A stretch of DNA of 64,000 nucleotides from Gammaproteobacteria bacterium. Lineage in GTDB: Bacteria > Pseudomonadota > Gammaproteobacteria > Steroidobacterales > Steroidobacteraceae. Positions 56,801-64,000 of the stretch are shown piece by piece. The position numbers were made by a program, and so were the translations under genes. Location: positions 496,001-560,000 of the forward strand of contig JANYFY010000009.1 of the NCBI GenBank assembly GCA_025359565.1. Reading direction: 5' to 3'. The notes beneath the pieces were generated by a model. It was not told the DNA's origin. It did no database searches and was given only the letters and a program-made list of their open reading frames with translations. How positions within the stretch are numbered: the stretch's first letter is position 1; each line of letters opens with the position of its first letter.

Positions 56801-57199
56801 CTCGCCGCCGCAGGGGTGCCTCCCAACCGGTTGAAGGAGGCGGTTGTCCGAGTGAGCGGTGCCTTGATTTCGGTACTCAGTGATGAACGCGGACGCTGGA
56901 TATTGCAAGAACATCAGGCCTCGGTGCGCGAGTATGCCCTTTCAGCATTTTCGCAGGGTGAAGTGGTGCGAGTTATTTTTGATCGTAGCTTTATTGATCG
57001 CGGTATAAGGTGGGTACTCGACTACAAGACTAGCCAGCACACGGGAGGCGGACAAGCGGAATTCTTAGATCGCGAAGTGGAACGGTATCGCGCTCAAATG
57101 CAACGTTATGCTGTGTTAGCGCGCAGGATGGGGCCGGAGTCCGTGCGTGTCGGATTGTATTTTCCCTTGATGCGCGCTTGGCGCGAATGGGTGCCTTAG
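53864..57199 (+). CDS. AddA-like UvrD/Rep-family helicase-nuclease
   Basis: Superfamily 1 helicase of about 1111 residues. Walker A is APAGSGKTTLL, motif Ia LTFTRRAAAEMRERV, Walker B HILVDEFQDTS, motif III GDPMQSIYGFRQAEV, motif V IMTVHKAKGLEFDMV, and motif VI YVACTRAK. A RecB-like nuclease module at the C-terminus has WVLDYKTSQ. With the AddB-like neighbour it probably processes double-strand breaks in the manner of AddAB or RecBCD. The start is uncertain: ATGs at 53849, 53864 and 53879 are in frame, and I use the middle one, which follows GAGAG by eight bases. The 3' end overlaps gspN by four bases. Confidence 0.88.
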   Translation: MSDLNMPNDHLARHRAVMSQHSVLVQAPAGSGKTTLLTQRYLRLLANVTAPENILALTFTRRAAAEMRERVLQALHWATQDCCPPDLNIETWQLAVAAKQHLSSQQIEVERYPGRLRIETIDAFNAWLAKQLPITAGVGTGLRLMQDAKSLYQEAARRALGYEGLDRYGGAIERVLEMDDQRWQKLVNLIATLLPSRERWLPLLVGSLHAASSLSDIQLIKLRQQFDQDLAIVITRVLAQAYDLLGEKIAVIAELVHRAALRLGPDRGGCLAWRETASSLCEDISDIARWRSLANFFLTGKGEYRKRWTVTEGFPPGCADRTLVLDLLIELERDARILPALLELRALPDPIYSDDQWARVRDVAQVLVFAAAQLTAVFREAGAVDFPAIAIAAQNALGTLESPSDLALRLDYRLQHILVDEFQDTSGGQLDLLKLLTVGWQRGDGRTLFCVGDPMQSIYGFRQAEVRAFLELAEEGIGDIRFEVERLTHNFRSARSVVAWINTCFARVLPKVDNRERGAIAFRLSESQGLSALQEGSSRTGVTLIGYATRRDEARAIADMVAENTRLEPQQRIAILVRAKSHALEIARALRGLQVSFHAVDIEPLEDRALVRDLIMLTRALLHWGDRIAWLALLRSPMVGLELQDLLKISRATPIIRESLGDELTLNSLTESGRMRCQSLNQALEIAYRVRNEHTLARWVENVWLNLGGANTAVDDNDLLHVQALLARVRDLEARGMPDAADIVASFEGLYAQNTGHALVEIMTVHKAKGLEFDMVILPSLDRYIPRYRDHLLLAHQFARDGREGMVMAAHTAVGTDRDSLFEFLRRRSMDEASLEAQRLLYVACTRAKSRLVLTAQVSAREKPGAFKPRSGSLLSVLWPYYSAEFSPLTIVDRKAPEAPRAGTLYRLPGGWQTSFEAAAAGTEVLLASNKTRTDALIFDWASETARRVGTLIHSELQVMQLACDATWVREREPRYQRWLAAAGVPPNRLKEAVVRVSGALISVLSDERGRWILQEHQASVREYALSAFSQGEVVRVIFDRSFIDRGIRWVLDYKTSQHTGGGQAEFLDREVERYRAQMQRYAVLARRMGPESVRVGLYFPLMRAWREWVP

Positions 57200-58029
57200 A
57201 ACGTGAATTCAACGTCCACCGGAACTCCCCCCTGCGCGTCTCGTCCCCGCATCTGGGCTAGACGTTGAATTTCTTCTTGCAGGCTCGCAGGCGCGTCGCT
57301 ACGGGCTTTGACAGTGCCTGTAAGAGTGGCAGTGTGTTCCGTCATTACGAGTTTCACCGAAGCTTTCGCTTCCACAGGTCCTCCTAAATCAGTGAGCGAT
57401 AGGTTGATAATATCGCTTGCGTCGACGGCGCTACCGCCAAGGGGCGTGCTATTAGAGGGGTCCAAGTTATTCGGAAAATGTAAATTGTAGCCGCCCAGAG
57501 ATGTGCCATTGGCGATTTGCGCAGAGGCGATTTGCTCAACCTTAATATCACCGGACACGCGAGTTATGCGGGTGAAAGTCCCGGCGACAGGGTTTAAGTG
57601 GATATCCGCTTGTCCAATCCAACCGCTAGGTACGCCAAAGTCACGGAGATCTTCAATAGGGCCATTCCCCCGCAAATTATGAATCTCAAAATTCGACTTA
57701 TCCAGCACAATACTGCCATCAATTTGCACACCTGATTTAACCCAGTGGAGATCGGCGACTAGCTTGAAATATAACAGCCCACTAGGATGGAGCACCCATT
57801 CCACTGATCCGCTATCGCGCCCCTCCACCCGTAATTTTTGAGCTGAGCCGTGCCACAGAGTGCCCGATAATTCCTCTAGCTTTACGGTATCCGGCAAAAA
57901 ATGCGTCAACACAGAAGCGGGTAATACCCATAAGATTACCGCCGTCGCCGCGGCGAGACCCATGAGTACAAAAGCCCTGTAGGAATGGAGCGATTGATTA
58001 ATGCGACTGGGCGAAGGTGACACTGGCAT
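57196..58029 (-). CDS. gspN: Type II secretion protein GspN
   Basis: Inner-membrane-anchored periplasmic component of the type II secretion system, 277 residues. One N-terminal helix (about 20-40) ends in VLPASVLTHFLP, then a beta-rich domain begins LEELSGTLWHGSAQ, which is typical of GspN. The segment LGGSAVDASDIINL and the C-terminal charged VDVEFTF match the family. It overlaps gspM by 32 bases. Last gene of the gspG-N operon; convergent with the helicase gene. Confidence 0.88.
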   Translation of the reverse strand: MPVSPSPSRINQSLHSYRAFVLMGLAAATAVILWVLPASVLTHFLPDTVKLEELSGTLWHGSAQKLRVEGRDSGSVEWVLHPSGLLYFKLVADLHWVKSGVQIDGSIVLDKSNFEIHNLRGNGPIEDLRDFGVPSGWIGQADIHLNPVAGTFTRITRVSGDIKVEQIASAQIANGTSLGGYNLHFPNNLDPSNSTPLGGSAVDASDIINLSLTDLGGPVEAKASVKLVMTEHTATLTGTVKARSDAPASLQEEIQRLAQMRGRDAQGGVPVDVEFTF

Positions 58030-58483
58030 TCACGACTCCGGGCTTGGCGGTCCGATCTATCGTGACTGATTCGATCATCAAAGCGTGCTGCTGCTCTAAG
58101 GTGGCAAGCCATGCCATTAACGTATCGAATACGGCAGCTTCCAATTGAACGCGAACGCCGGCGGTGCCACTGGGGCCGGTACCGCGTAAGGCGCTGCCTA
58201 GGCCTGCCTCACGAGCGACTCGATCCACGAGCACCATGGGAGGCTCGCCGGTATCCACGGGAAGTTGAGTGCTTCCCGTTAAAATGCTTTGCTGATTGGC
58301 GCGCATCCACTCAAGGTCGGCACGCTTTGTGTCGACTTTTTTGGTCGCCGTCGATACAGCCGACTGCAACGGCACTAGAATGGCGCCGAATAGAATGAGA
58401 ATAGCCAGGGCTGCGCCACCGCCGGCGACCACCCGTTGCTCACGCTCTGTTAAATTTTCGTACCACTGACGTAATTTATTCAT
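57998..58483 (-). CDS. gspM: Type II secretion protein GspM
   Basis: Assembly-platform protein, 161 residues. The N-terminus WYENLTEREQRVVAGGGAALAILILF contains the single membrane helix. The rest is a small ferredoxin-like periplasmic domain with a coiled segment. It overlaps gspL (ATGA) and gspN, as expected for a coupled gsp operon. Confidence 0.9.
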   Translation of the reverse strand: MNKLRQWYENLTEREQRVVAGGGAALAILILFGAILVPLQSAVSTATKKVDTKRADLEWMRANQQSILTGSTQLPVDTGEPPMVLVDRVAREAGLGSALRGTGPSGTAGVRVQLEAAVFDTLMAWLATLEQQHALMIESVTIDRTAKPGVVNASVTFAQSH

Positions 58484-59742
58484 CGCGCAGCCCCATTATT
58501 ATGCAGCTGTACATGGGCTTCGACGCCATTAGCGGTGGGTGTGGAGGACTGAATTTCGGTTTGCATCCCCTGACTAGCGACGGCCTGACTTAATTTAGAA
58601 AGTGCATCAAGACTGGGGGCGGACATTTTCATATCCAGCGTGTTCTCTCTAAAACTTAAAGACTCAATGCTGGTATTGGGCGTGTTTGCTAAGGATGTGC
58701 TTAAGGCTTGCATGGCGTGTAAAAAAACTTGTGGGCCCACTGAGGTTTTACGAATACGATCCAGCCGTGTTTGCATTTGCTGGCGAGCATCTAGCATTTT
58801 CTCACCAGGCATCGCAGCGTTAAATACCTGGAACATTTCTCCATCCAACGCACTTGCTTGACGATGCGCCTTGCGGATTTGCAATCCTTGGGCGAATAAA
58901 TGCGCCACCAACAGCCCCACACTTAAATATGCAACCACACGCCATCGCTGCCAACGCGCACTATAATCCGTAGATCTTGCAAACTCACCTTGGAGCAGGT
59001 TCACCGCCTCTGAGCGATGTTGCTCACGCCCTAACCATGGTAACGGTCCGTCCGCTAAGATCTGGATTTTAAGAGACTCAAATCGGTCGCTGAGGCCTTC
59101 CAATTCTGCTTTGATCGTGACCCAATCCTCACGCGTTGCAAACAAAATAATATTTTCTAAAGGTTTTGGTTCGGCAGTCTCATCGTGCGGGTCGGCAATC
59201 ACACCGGCCAAAACCAATGCATCGACTAGCGGCGTTAATTCCACAAAAAACGGCAACGATGCGGGTCGGCGCACTCCCAATCGGCCGTCCTCATACCACA
59301 ACATAGTAGCCCCTGGATTATCGGGCATCAGAGCAAGGTCGACATACAGCGCACTAGGCTCAATGCCCGCGCTCTTAAGGGTACTCATCCAAGCTTTCAT
59401 TACCTGACGCGAGACTACCGCCACCGGAGTGCCGCCTGTTTCGCGACGACGGCCTAGTGCGAAATACAGATGATCAATCTCTTCGGTGAGCTGTTCCTCT
59501 AAGGCAAATGGTACGGCACGAGCGAGCTTGGCACCGTTGCCGGGAGGAAGTTCGGGTTCTGCCATCAAAACTTCCGATGCAGGAACCAAAACCACCACTT
59601 TGGCGCTGTGAGCCACCGCCGCCGCGAGGCTCAAAGGGCCACGTTGACGCACGCTACCCTCCGAGCCGATTTCACCCAGCGAGAGCCATTCACAGTCCGC
59701 TTCGTGCGCGTGCGGAAGTCGTAAAAAAAGGGTGTTAGGCAT
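58480..59742 (-). CDS. gspL: Type II secretion protein GspL
   Basis: Assembly-platform protein that recruits the GspE ATPase. About 420 residues: a cytoplasmic actin-like domain (about 1-250; blocks LARAVPFALEEQLTEEIDHLYFAL), a membrane helix near 270-290 (VVAYLSVGLLVAHLFAQG) and a periplasmic domain. The ATG at 59742 gives MPNTLFLRLPH as N-terminus; an upstream reading to 59838 overlaps gspK and is not expected. It starts four bases after the gspK stop. Confidence 0.92.
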   Translation of the reverse strand: MPNTLFLRLPHAHEADCEWLSLGEIGSEGSVRQRGPLSLAAAVAHSAKVVVLVPASEVLMAEPELPPGNGAKLARAVPFALEEQLTEEIDHLYFALGRRRETGGTPVAVVSRQVMKAWMSTLKSAGIEPSALYVDLALMPDNPGATMLWYEDGRLGVRRPASLPFFVELTPLVDALVLAGVIADPHDETAEPKPLENIILFATREDWVTIKAELEGLSDRFESLKIQILADGPLPWLGREQHRSEAVNLLQGEFARSTDYSARWQRWRVVAYLSVGLLVAHLFAQGLQIRKAHRQASALDGEMFQVFNAAMPGEKMLDARQQMQTRLDRIRKTSVGPQVFLHAMQALSTSLANTPNTSIESLSFRENTLDMKMSAPSLDALSKLSQAVASQGMQTEIQSSTPTANGVEAHVQLHNNGAAR

Positions 59743-59746
59743 ATTT

Positions 59747-60760
59747 TTAAAGGGTTCCAAAACTGCGTAGCAATGGCGTAATCTTGCCACCCGTTCCACG
59801 ATGTAAAAGACTGTACAAGGTGAATTGGGTGGTGCCAAGGGTTACGTGGGTGGTTAAGCGAAAAAAATCACTAGTCTCGACAATTTGACCTTGAACTTGG
59901 CTCCAATCGGCTGGCGGCATCATATTTTTAATTGTTTCTTTATTCGGAAAGCAACCGGTTTTTCGCCCCGCCTCAAGAACCTTGGGATTGGTAAAATTGC
60001 CGTGCAGGTCCTTAGTCAAACTTTCAAGCACTAGTGCGGGTGCAGTGCAAACATTTAGCTTTGTCGAAATCGGTAAAACTGTGACGTAGGGCGCAATTTT
60101 TCGATAGCGCTCGATTCCGAACCCTGGCAGGTTCATCAACTCGGTTGGGCTCAGCATCGGGAAATTACCGGTTAAATACGGCGGATCCAGTGCGGTGTAG
60201 ATGCTGTCTTCTGCGCCGTTGGGGCCGGGGAGGTTATCGGGGTCGATCCAGTCACGGGCGATTTGTGCCCATTTAGTCTCAAGACCAATTGATATTAACA
60301 GTTGTTCAAATTGTGCTAGTGGAAAAGGGTCTGGTTCAAGCTTTTGCGTCGTGGCATTTCGCAGCACTGTTCCCAGATTATTTAAATTAAAACGGCCTTG
60401 TAAATCTTCCAGCGCACCTTCAACCGTACCGATAGGCTCGCCCTCGGCGTCATTAGGTGGCGTAATCGGAAAGGGAGGAATGGGCTGGGCCCACGCGTCT
60501 GCGAGAGTGACCTGAGCACCCTGCTTGCCGCCTTGTTGAGCGCTTTGCATTAGTCCATCGGCCGCCAACGCTTCAGCACCGAGGCTGAAATGTAGTGCCT
60601 GCTCAGCCCCGAGAATAGCGACGGTTCTTTGCCGTTCAAGATAGCCGTCAAAAGTAATCTTGGTCGCCAGAATGGTCGCAAGCGCCACCAATACTAAGGC
60701 GATGATCAGCGCGACGCCGCGTTGAGTTTGACTCTGGCCCTGCGGACTCTGGCAAATCAT
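59747..60760 (-). CDS. gspK: Type II secretion minor pseudopilin GspK
   Basis: Largest minor pseudopilin, placed at the pseudopilus tip, 337 residues. The prepilin-like N-terminus QRGVALIIALVLVALATIL has G-V at the expected cleavage site, as usual in GspK. The inserted alpha-domain includes DLQGRFNLNNL and ARDWIDPDNLPGPNGAEDSIYT, and LMNLPGFGIERYRKIAPYVTVLP is a strong family match. It overlaps gspJ by four bases. Confidence 0.94.
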   Translation of the reverse strand: MICQSPQGQSQTQRGVALIIALVLVALATILATKITFDGYLERQRTVAILGAEQALHFSLGAEALAADGLMQSAQQGGKQGAQVTLADAWAQPIPPFPITPPNDAEGEPIGTVEGALEDLQGRFNLNNLGTVLRNATTQKLEPDPFPLAQFEQLLISIGLETKWAQIARDWIDPDNLPGPNGAEDSIYTALDPPYLTGNFPMLSPTELMNLPGFGIERYRKIAPYVTVLPISTKLNVCTAPALVLESLTKDLHGNFTNPKVLEAGRKTGCFPNKETIKNMMPPADWSQVQGQIVETSDFFRLTTHVTLGTTQFTLYSLLHRGTGGKITPLLRSFGTL

Positions 60761-61449
60761 CCCGCTACCTCGATCAGCCGGCGCACTTTACCCCAGTCCT
60801 TGAATTCCACCACAATCTCAACTGCGACAGGGCGCGTCCAGAAACTGATCGGTGGCCCTAACGAAGGGGGTGGCCATTGATTGCTCCACACTTGATTGTT
60901 GTCTAAAAAACGCAGCTGCACGCTTTTGACCTGGGTCAATAAATCCTGCACCACCGGCTTCGCATTGGTCGTCGCATCTAAGGCGCTTTGGTAGCTGCGC
61001 TTTAACACCTCGTCAACCAATTGGTACGACACCCGTTGCAGGGTGCTGCGCTGTTGTCCGGCAGTATTCGACCAGCCAGCGCGAGTCAAGTCGATCAGCG
61101 ATACGGTGGACGAGCTCAAGCCAATACTGTTACTGCCGGCACCCGTCTCGCTTGCGCGCAAGGCGGGCACAGTAGGAGTCGCTGTTAGTCCTAATGGGTC
61201 GCGCACGGGTCGGGGTACCAATTGTGAAAAATCTTGTACTAGCATGCGCAACCCGAATTCGATTTCACGAGTGCGCATCAATGATTCTGAGGTACGCTCG
61301 GCAGAGATACGTGCAGCGCGATAAGTGCCATAGCCAAGCGCTGACATGATGCTTAAAATCAATAATGCGACCAGTATTTCGATGAGCGTAAAACCCCGCA
61401 TGGCGAGCACGCGCGATTTAGCGAGGCCACCTGCACTGGGTAATTTCAT
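60757..61449 (-). CDS. gspJ: Type II secretion minor pseudopilin GspJ
   Basis: Minor pseudopilin of 230 residues. The prepilin peptidase site is RG-FTLIEILVAL. The ATG at 61449 overlaps the gspI stop as TGATG and follows AGGAG; an apparent upstream extension to 61614 lies inside gspI and is low-complexity shadow. GLRMLVQDFSQLVPRPVRD and the C-terminal AVEIVVEFKDWGKVRRLIEV are typical of GspJ. The leader before the cleavage site is long, about 17 residues. Confidence 0.92.
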   Translation of the reverse strand: MKLPSAGGLAKSRVLAMRGFTLIEILVALLILSIMSALGYGTYRAARISAERTSESLMRTREIEFGLRMLVQDFSQLVPRPVRDPLGLTATPTVPALRASETGAGSNSIGLSSSTVSLIDLTRAGWSNTAGQQRSTLQRVSYQLVDEVLKRSYQSALDATTNAKPVVQDLLTQVKSVQLRFLDNNQVWSNQWPPPSLGPPISFWTRPVAVEIVVEFKDWGKVRRLIEVAG

Positions 61450-62042
61450 CACTCTCCTGTGCCTCCCGGATTGGGAATCGTCCCGCCGGGTGGGGGAGGA
61501 CCCGGGTTTCTCCCGGAGCCGGGGGAGCCGGGCACCGGCGCGGCAGCGCCCCCCGGGGCTCCCGCCCCGCCCGGAGTGAGCGCTCCGGTAGAAAAAGTGC
61601 TGATGGCAGACCAATCACCGATGGCCGGAATATTAGAGCTGCCTGCGGGCATCAAAGCAGAACCCAGGAAAGTACTGGACTCCGCCAATGGGTTACCCGT
61701 AGCCTTAACGTCGCCCGCCCAGACTCTCACCACCACACGGCGCATCGTGGCATTGCTGGTATCGAAATAACGAGTGTCATAGTGCCAGTGGCGATTGGCA
61801 TATTCCAGTTCGGCCGCATCGGCGTACAAGCCCGATTGCTTAAGACTCAAGCGTACTTCGACTAAGCGATTAAGCGCAATCCACTGCGCAAGCGCCTTTT
61901 CGCGCAAATAGCCGCTTGAGCGGGCGGAGCTACTGATGGTTATCATTAACGCGGTAAGGCCCAACGCCACAATTACCAATGCGACTAAAACCTCCACCAA
62001 CGTAAAACCACGAACCACGATTATACGACCACCGTGCTTCAT
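61449..62042 (-). CDS. gspI: Type II secretion minor pseudopilin GspI with Gly/Pro-rich tail
   Basis: Minor pseudopilin with the cleavage site RG-FTLVEVLVALVIVALG and the family segment REKALAQWIALNRLVEVRL. It has 197 residues, while GspI is usually about 120-130. The final 42 residues or so (encoded 61452-61577) are almost only Gly, Pro, Ala, Ser and Thr, with runs such as GPPPPGG. This tail follows the normal globular end and is unusual for a tip-complex protein. It overlaps gspH and gspJ by four bases or fewer. Confidence 0.9.
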   Translation of the reverse strand: MKHGGRIIVVRGFTLVEVLVALVIVALGLTALMITISSSARSSGYLREKALAQWIALNRLVEVRLSLKQSGLYADAAELEYANRHWHYDTRYFDTSNATMRRVVVRVWAGDVKATGNPLAESSTFLGSALMPAGSSNIPAIGDWSAISTFSTGALTPGGAGAPGGAAAPVPGSPGSGRNPGPPPPGGTIPNPGGTGE

Positions 62043-62590
62043 GGCTTTTTTCCGGCAGATCTGTCCGCAATGCGTGAAGTATTCTCGCGTGCAATTTTCC
62101 CCAGCGTATCGCCAGTGACACTGGTTTTGATCTGGGTAGCGTCGCGTTGCAAAATCAATCGAAAGGGCGTTCCTTCGCCACTTGCGGCTACCGTAATTTG
62201 CGGAGGGTTCGGTTGATCACTCGCGAATGTTTTTTCCACTTTTTTTAGCACCACGGTACGGGCGTCCAGTTGCAATTGAATACTCAGCCCTACGGGTAAA
62301 TCGCGGTGCCGAAATTGAGATTCGTGATCCATAGCAAACCAACGATCGCGCCTTGTTTCATATTCCAAAAACTCGTATGAGGTGGGCGCTACCCTTAAAC
62401 CAAAATCGCGGCCTTCGAGTAACGCACGCTCATGTAATAAGCTTAGTAACCCTTCGATGCGCCGACTTTCGTCGTCCAACTGAGTGTCGCGTCCCGTAAC
62501 GTTAATCGAAAGCACTGCGAATGAAATGACGATGGCGATAATGACCACAACCACTAAAATTTCGACGAGGGTAAAGCCCTTGCTGCGCAT
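62039..62590 (-). CDS. gspH: Type II secretion minor pseudopilin GspH
   Basis: Minor pseudopilin of 183 residues with the cleavage site KG-FTLVEILVVVVIIAIV. RRIEGLLSLLHERALLEGRDFGLRV and the block with WFAMDHES fit GspH. The ATG at 62590 directly precedes the short leader RSKG; an upstream reading to 62725 runs into gspG. It begins 28 bases after gspG. Confidence 0.91.
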   Translation of the reverse strand: MRSKGFTLVEILVVVVIIAIVISFAVLSINVTGRDTQLDDESRRIEGLLSLLHERALLEGRDFGLRVAPTSYEFLEYETRRDRWFAMDHESQFRHRDLPVGLSIQLQLDARTVVLKKVEKTFASDQPNPPQITVAASGEGTPFRLILQRDATQIKTSVTGDTLGKIARENTSRIADRSAGKKP

Positions 62591-62618
62591 CAGAGCTCTT
62601 GCCGACCGCAAGGTCGAG

Positions 62619-63053
62619 TTATTTTTGATCGAGCGTTGCCGTCGAGATATCCGCGTCGTAACCCTCACCACCCGGCTTTCCGTCGCGTCCGAAGGATACA
62701 ATCTCGTAGTCTCGACCATCAGCACCTGGACTCACATATTGATAGGGTTTGTTCCAGGGGTCTTTCGGTAGTGCGGGTAAATACCCACCCGATCGATAAT
62801 TTGTGATGGTAGGGTCGATAGGCTGTTTAACTAAGGCCAGTAATCCTTGTTCGGTAGTGGGATATTTAAAGTTATCTAAGCGATACAAATCCAATGCGGT
62901 TTGGATCGCGCGGACATCGCTTTGAGCGCGCGTAACCCGCGCCTTATCGACATTCTCTAAAATTTTTGGTACGACAAGTGCTCCAAGCACTGCCAAAATA
63001 ACCACGACGACCATGATTTCGATTAGAGTAAAACCATATTGACGTTTGCGCAT
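62619..63053 (-). CDS. gspG: Type II secretion major pseudopilin GspG
   Basis: Major pseudopilin of 144 residues. The cleavage site is YG-FTLIEIMVVVVILAVLGALVVPKI, with the conserved Glu5. DLYRLDNFKYPTTEQGLLALV and the C-terminal calcium-loop region (DPWNKPYQYVSPG, DYEIVSFGRDGKPGGEGYDADI) are textbook. The ATG at 63053 is preceded by GAGG. It heads the gspG-H-I-J-K-L-M-N operon. gspC, gspD, gspE and gspF are not in the window. It is divergent from the rhombosortase gene with about 19 bases between starts. Confidence 0.96.
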   Translation of the reverse strand: MRKRQYGFTLIEIMVVVVILAVLGALVVPKILENVDKARVTRAQSDVRAIQTALDLYRLDNFKYPTTEQGLLALVKQPIDPTITNYRSGGYLPALPKDPWNKPYQYVSPGADGRDYEIVSFGRDGKPGGEGYDADISTATLDQK

Positions 63054-63072
63054 AATAACCTCGGTTGACCTT

Positions 63073-63687
63073 ATGAATGATACCAAAATAGCGCGTCTAG
63101 CGCCGATTACTACAGCGCTGCAATGGGACCGCGGTCGTGGCATTTTACTGATCGGTTTATTACTTTTATTACATTTACTGTTGGGATTGGGCGACAGTAT
63201 TGCGGCATTGTTGCGCTATGACCGGGGTGCTATCGCGGCCGGCGGGTGGTGGCGCCTATTGACAGCACATGCAGTGCATCTAGACCTGCATCACTTAATT
63301 CTCAATGAATTAGGGTTGGTACTGATTTGGAGTCTTTTTGCTGCGGATTTTAATGTGGTGGAATGGTGTGTGGTGGTGCTCTTAAGCGCGTTGGCTATCA
63401 GTTCGGGTATGTGGTGGGGTAGTCCCTATGTCACTTGGTATGTAGGTGCTTCCGGAGTTCTACATGCGGTGATGGCGGCGGGCGCTGCTCGGCATTGGCT
63501 AACGGGTCAATGGGATCGTTGGATTTTGCTGAGCGGTCTGGCGGCGAAATTAATTTACGAGCGCGGATTTTCCCAGCCAGGACCCATGATTGTTATCGAT
63601 GCTCATCTGTATGGGGTACTGGCGGGATTCGTCATAGGTGTCGCTCTAACCTTGAGGATGGCTATAATGCGTAAAGGCTCATTTTAG
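63073..63687 (+). CDS. Rhombosortase (rhomboid-type protease for GlyGly-CTERM proteins)
   Basis: Inner-membrane serine protease of the rhomboid superfamily, 204 residues with about six helices. The catalytic Ser127 lies in the GASG motif (WYVGASGVLHAVMAAG) and His178 in VIDAHLYGVLAG. The N-terminal WWRLLTAHAVHLDLHHLILN corresponds to the rhomboid loop 1 region. Small size, no extra domains and a location beside gsp genes fit rhombosortase, which processes GlyGly-CTERM substrates of type II secretion. The ATG at 63073 avoids overlap with gspG; an ATG at 63046 is less likely. Confidence 0.86.
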   Translation: MNDTKIARLAPITTALQWDRGRGILLIGLLLLLHLLLGLGDSIAALLRYDRGAIAAGGWWRLLTAHAVHLDLHHLILNELGLVLIWSLFAADFNVVEWCVVVLLSALAISSGMWWGSPYVTWYVGASGVLHAVMAAGAARHWLTGQWDRWILLSGLAAKLIYERGFSQPGPMIVIDAHLYGVLAGFVIGVALTLRMAIMRKGSF

Positions 63688-63703
63688 GATTTAAAGGATT
63701 TTT

Positions 63704-64000
63704 ATGTCGCTTGCGATGGTGTTTCCGGGACAGGGTTCGCAAAGTTTGGGCATGATGAGCAAGTTAAGCCAAGTTGCACCCCAAATTGAGGCGACGTTTG
63801 CCGAGGCGTCAGAGGTCTTAGGGTATGACTTGTGGAAAATCTGCCAGCAAGGACCCATTGAGTCGTTAAATGCCACTGAATGCACCCAACCCGCTATGTT
63901 GGCGGCCGGCGTGGCGACCTTCCGGCTGTGGTGCGCACGCGGTGGCGCAAATCCCACAATGATGGCAGGTCATAGTCTGGGCGAGTTTTCCGCGCTGGTT
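63704..64000 (+). CDS. fabD: Malonyl-CoA:ACP transacylase FabD (3' end cut by window)
   Basis: Loads malonyl groups onto acyl carrier protein for fatty acid synthesis. The first 99 residues are visible. The N-terminal FPGQGSQSLGMMS and the nucleophile elbow AGHSLGEFSALV with Ser91 are diagnostic. The ATG follows AAAGGA. It lies 16 bases after the rhombosortase gene and continues beyond the window edge. Confidence 0.95.
   Translation, partial: MSLAMVFPGQGSQSLGMMSKLSQVAPQIEATFAEASEVLGYDLWKICQQGPIESLNATECTQPAMLAAGVATFRLWCARGGANPTMMAGHSLGEFSALV

Noticed and set aside
61450-61614. Long N-terminal extension of GspJ
   Set aside because: It overlaps gspI and is Arg/Gly/Pro low-complexity shadow; the ATG at 61449 with AGGAG gives a normal prepilin leader.
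61459-61770. Pro/Gly-rich frame on the plus strand opposite gspI
   Set aside because: It is a mirror of the GC-rich GspI tail with no start context and no family match.

Overview
The window reads as a contiguous piece of a gammaproteobacterial chromosome outside the Enterobacterales. This is inferred from the gene families: a split CcmF/G/H/I cytochrome c system, a TonB-ExbB-ExbD-ExbD-TPR cluster and a riboswitch-led metX-metB unit of the xanthomonad type, a type II secretion gsp operon beside a rhombosortase, and an AddAB-like nuclease/helicase pair. No marker in the window fixes the genus. Genes are packed tightly, with many ATGA, TAATG, GTGA and TTGA overlaps. I see no rRNA, tRNA, insertion sequence, prophage or CRISPR array.

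Layout. 1-4014: end of a cytochrome c maturation operon (ccmF truncated by the window edge, ccmG, ccmH, ccmI). 4112-8340: RND efflux adaptor and pump. 8262-12142: glycolate oxidase glcDEF. 12212-13558: an exported metallo-beta-lactamase-fold protein and the fluoride channel crcB. 13613-30253: an accessory catabolic island for an onium or polyamine-like compound. 30255-31472: an RNA methyltransferase. 31772-34215: promoter, SAM-I riboswitch, metX and metB. 34222-41513: leuB, leuD, leuC and ilvC on the minus strand, then a leucyl aminopeptidase and ilvD on the plus strand. 41650-45808: TonB energy-transduction genes, a TPR protein and a peroxiredoxin. 45865-51208: etfAB, then an oppBCDF transporter lacking its binding protein. 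51211-57199: AddB-like and AddA-like DNA repair proteins. 57196-63053: gspN-M-L-K-J-I-H-G. 63073-64000: rhombosortase and the start of fabD.

The catabolic island is the most unusual part. A Pot-type ABC transporter is spread over three transcription units. Around it are a PhnZ-like HD protein, an intact Rieske oxygenase alpha subunit, a class III aminotransferase, two COG1233-type FAD oxidoreductases, a GcvT-like folate protein, a carnitine dehydrogenase fused to a thioesterase, a TetR regulator and an acyl-CoA dehydrogenase. Together they suggest import of a cationic N-methylated compound, oxidative demethylation or cleavage, folate capture of one-carbon units, and oxidation of the carbon backbone. 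The substrate is not known from the sequence.

The island also encodes a protein at 17060-18730 in which a TetR-family DNA-binding protein is fused to a full-length Rieske oxygenase-like domain. That domain has lost a Rieske histidine and all recognisable mononuclear-iron ligands. It looks like a dead paralogue of the neighbouring oxygenase reused as a ligand sensor. Two near-identical palindromes in the divergent promoter region between the real oxygenase and the aminotransferase are candidate operators for it.
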